From positions 1 through 8,713 of the forward strand of contig JANPLZ010000080.1 of NCBI GenBank assembly GCA_031422555.1: 8,713 bases of DNA, given 5' to 3'. A program made the position numbers and the translations under genes. Numbering within the stretch: the stretch's first letter is position 1; the number at the start of each line of letters is the position of its first letter. The notes under the pieces are model-generated. The model ran no database searches, had not been told where the DNA came from, and worked only from the letters and a program-made list of their open reading frames with translations. This DNA is from JANNAT01 sp031422555. GTDB lineage: Bacteria; Pseudomonadota; Alphaproteobacteria; Rhodobacterales; Rhodobacteraceae. Of the stretch, positions 7,510-8,713 are shown one piece after another.

Positions 7510-7598
7510 CCCCACTTGCCCCGGCGCAGGCCGGGGCCTCGACCATCGCTGTGCGTTTTGTCCCAAGGCCCCGGTCGGTGCCGTGTAAGCCCTTGCGC
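7434..7598 (+). repeat. Tandem imperfect direct repeat, copy 1 (gene 3' end and flank)
   Basis: This unit of about 165 bp contains the last 25 codons and stop of the phospho-lyase gene plus about 89 bases of 3' flank. It abuts copy 2 at 7599. By hand alignment 7443-7498 matches 7608-7663 at 46 of 56 positions without gaps (offset 165). The first 26 bases from the stop codon match at about 19 of 26. After a 9-base gap, 7546-7594 matches 7702-7750 at about 40 of 49 (offset 156). Confidence 0.85.
7518..7537 (+). terminator. GC-rich hairpin after the phospho-lyase gene, possible terminator
   Basis: GCCCCGGC and GCCGGGGC form a perfect 8-base stem around the loop GCAG, starting nine bases after the TAA. 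The only T-rich stretch downstream is GTTTTG at 7555-7560, about 18 bases past the stem, so it lacks a proper U-tract and may be a weak or factor-assisted terminator or an mRNA 3'-end protecting stem. The matching place in copy 2 has lost the 3' arm, so only this copy can fold. Confidence 0.45.
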
Positions 7599-7755
7599 CC
7601 CGCTCAGGGTGTTCAGCCGGGCCAATTTGGATTGTTTCATGCAACGATTGGAGGGGGTTTTGGCAAACCCCTGACCACACCCGCTCCGGTGCAAGCCAGT
7701 GTCGCTGTGCGTTTTGCCCCAAGCCCCCGGCCCGCGCGGTGCGAGCCATTTGCGC
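7599..7755 (+). repeat. Tandem imperfect direct repeat, copy 2
   Basis: Second copy of the unit, about 157 bp. It differs from copy 1 mainly by point substitutions and a 9-base deletion that removes the 3' arm of the hairpin. The landmark TCGCTGTGCGTTTTG is identical at 7546-7560 and 7702-7716. The right edge is fuzzy: similarity fades around TTGCGC (7750-7755). Confidence 0.82.
7600..7674 (+). pseudogene. Decayed 3' fragment of a phospho-lyase gene
   Basis: Within copy 2, the frame from 7600 to the TGA at 7672-7674 encodes a diverged C-terminus: VFSRANLDCFMQRLEGVL aligns with VFSRENVDYFIERLEGVL of the intact protein (13 of 18 identical; V/L, I/M and E/Q are conservative). The TGA falls exactly where the intact gene has its TAA (offset 165). 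It lies in the same frame as the intact gene, and no stop interrupts that frame between 7510 and 7671. There is no start codon or upstream body of a second gene, so it is a remnant, not a gene. It arose either by duplication of the 3' end alone or as the last trace of a deleted tandem paralogue; the shared post-stop sequence favours the first. Confidence 0.7.
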
Positions 7756-7907
7756 GCGCCCATCCAACGCAGGTCACGGCTGCCACCTTCGCCGCCCGAA
7801 AGTCGGCCCTTATCCACCCCGCGATAAATCCCGGTTGACACAGCGGTGCTGCAACCCTCTAGCTTGACCGCCGACTTACCCCCCAACCATCAGGACGCCC
7901 GCCCCCC
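7756..7907 (+). promoter_or_regulatory. puuD leader with probable sigma-70-type promoter
   Basis: A perfect TTGACA -35 box lies at 7835-7840. Seventeen bases on is TCTAGC (7858-7863), a weak -10 that agrees with TATAAT at three positions but sits at ideal spacing. Transcription would start near 7870, giving a leader of about 38 bases with AGGA at 7892-7895, twelve bases before the puuD ATG, which is rather far for a ribosome binding site. I see no gene, convincing operator or riboswitch in the rest of this stretch. Confidence 0.5.
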
Positions 7908-8713
7908 ATGCTTGACTGGATCATCCTTCTGGAGTGGCTTGAAATCGGCGTCCGCTGGTTGCATGTCGTCACCGCCATCGCCTGGATCGGGTCGTCGTTT
8001 TACTTTATCGCGCTGGACCTTGGCCTGCGTCAAACCCCCAGCCTGCCGCCCTTGGCGCATGGCGAGGAATGGCAAGTGCATGGCGGCGGGTTTTACCACA
8101 TCCAGAAATACCTTGTCGCCCCCGATATGATGCCCGAGCATCTGACCTGGTTCAAATGGGAAAGCTACGCGACGTGGTTGTCGGGTTTTGCCATGCTGGT
8201 GCTTGTCTATTATCTGGGGTCCGAGCTTTATTTGATCGACCCCGCTGTCGCCGATCTGACGGCGGTGCAGGCGGTTGCGATTTCGCTTGGCAGTCTGGCC
8301 TTTGGCTGGATCGTATATGACCAGATTTGCAAAAGCCGCTTTGGCGATGACAACACCCGGTTGATGATGATGCTATACGTGATCCTTGTGGCGATGAGCT
8401 GGGGCTATACGCAAGTCTTTACCGGCCGTGCTGCCTTGCTGCATCTGGGCGCGTTCACCGCCACGATCATGAGCGCGAACGTGTTCATGATCATCATGCC
8501 CAATCAGCGCATCGTGGTCGCCGATCTGAAGGCGGGGCGCAAACCCGATCCGAAATACGGAAAGATCGCTAAACAGCGCAGCACCCATAACAATTACCTG
8601 ACGCTGCCGGTGATCTTTTTGATGCTGTCCAACCACTACCCGCTGATCTTTGCCACGCCCTATAACTGGCTGATTGCGGCGCTGGTGTTCCTGATGGGCG
8701 TCACCATCCGCCA
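7908..8713 (+). CDS. puuD: Membrane urate hydroxylase PuuD (partial, 3' end outside window)
   Basis: The first 268 codons are present and the frame is open to the window edge. PuuD oxidises urate to 5-hydroxyisourate and hands electrons to the respiratory chain, through a C-terminal cytochrome c-like domain in the full-length protein, which is not visible here. Characteristic parts: an N-terminal helix with WLHVVTAIAWIGSSFYFIALD (17-37, here written WLHVVTAIAW + IGSSFYFIALD), HGGGFYHIQKY (58-68), PEHLTWFKWESY (76-87), and THNNYLTLPVIFLMLSNHYP (226-245). Membrane helices can be placed at about 17-37, 88-104, 119-137, 151-170, 176-198, 229-248 and 254-267. Histidines in the helices (H19, H179, H243) are plausible functional residues. 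The start follows the promoter-like sequence just upstream. Placed downstream of uraD-allE-allA but separated by unrelated genes, it completes the upper part of the same urate pathway. Confidence 0.93.
   Translation, partial: MLDWIILLEWLEIGVRWLHVVTAIAWIGSSFYFIALDLGLRQTPSLPPLAHGEEWQVHGGGFYHIQKYLVAPDMMPEHLTWFKWESYATWLSGFAMLVLVYYLGSELYLIDPAVADLTAVQAVAISLGSLAFGWIVYDQICKSRFGDDNTRLMMMLYVILVAMSWGYTQVFTGRAALLHLGAFTATIMSANVFMIIMPNQRIVVADLKAGRKPDPKYGKIAKQRSTHNNYLTLPVIFLMLSNHYPLIFATPYNWLIAALVFLMGVTIR

Noticed and set aside
7396..7767. Minus-strand 123-residue open frame with an internal peptide repeat (GQNAQR...)
   Set aside because: It is antisense to the phospho-lyase 3' end and its duplicate; the peptide repeat is a shadow of the DNA duplication. 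No ribosome binding site or family match was seen.
7551..7838. Plus-strand 95-residue open frame in the intergenic region
   Set aside because: It is proline/arginine-rich, out of any recognisable family, and its apparent internal repeat is explained by the DNA tandem duplication.

Overview
The window looks like chromosomal DNA from an alphaproteobacterium of the Rhodobacterales (Roseobacter/Rhodobacter type). This rests on the GC-rich, C/G-ending codon use, the protein families present, and a membrane urate hydroxylase (PuuD) in place of a soluble uricase. No tRNA, rRNA, CRISPR array, transposase or phage gene is visible.

Region 1 (1-2851, plus strand) is ureide (purine-nitrogen) catabolism. 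It holds the tail of uraD (OHCU decarboxylase), then allE ((S)-ureidoglycine aminohydrolase, ATGA overlap) and allA (ureidoglycolate lyase). An iron-sulfur flavoprotein of the BciB/HCAR/FrhB family follows and is the odd member. An A/T-only hairpin separates allE from allA.

Region 2 (2870-4931, minus strand) is a two-gene unit: an AMP-forming acyl-CoA ligase of the 4-coumarate-CoA-ligase type, followed by a small GNAT acetyltransferase. It converges on region 1.

Region 3 (5189-7509, plus strand) diverges from region 2. Two genes overlap by ATGA: an APH-fold small-molecule kinase resembling hydroxylysine kinase, and a PLP enzyme that matches the phospho-lyase branch (AGXT2L1/AGXT2L2) of class III aminotransferases. 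Together they suggest a two-step amino-alcohol pathway: phosphorylation, then elimination of phosphate and ammonia to leave an aldehyde. The substrate cannot be read from the sequence.

Region 4 (7510-7907) has no intact gene. It contains a terminator-like hairpin and the second copy of an imperfect tandem duplication of about 165 bp. The duplicated unit is the last 25 codons of the phospho-lyase gene plus its 3' flank, and copy 2 still has a recognisable reading frame ending in an aligned stop codon. A probable sigma-70-type promoter precedes puuD.

Region 5 (7908-8713, plus strand) is the first 268 codons of puuD, the membrane urate hydroxylase, cut by the window edge. Purine genes therefore flank both ends: PuuD makes 5-hydroxyisourate, UraD acts two steps later, and AllE and AllA finish the route to glyoxylate and urea. 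Allantoinase, allantoate amidohydrolase and HIU hydrolase are not in the window.

The best candidates for something new are the kinase/phospho-lyase pair with its decayed 3' duplicate, the BciB-like protein in a ureide operon, and the CoA ligase/GNAT pair.
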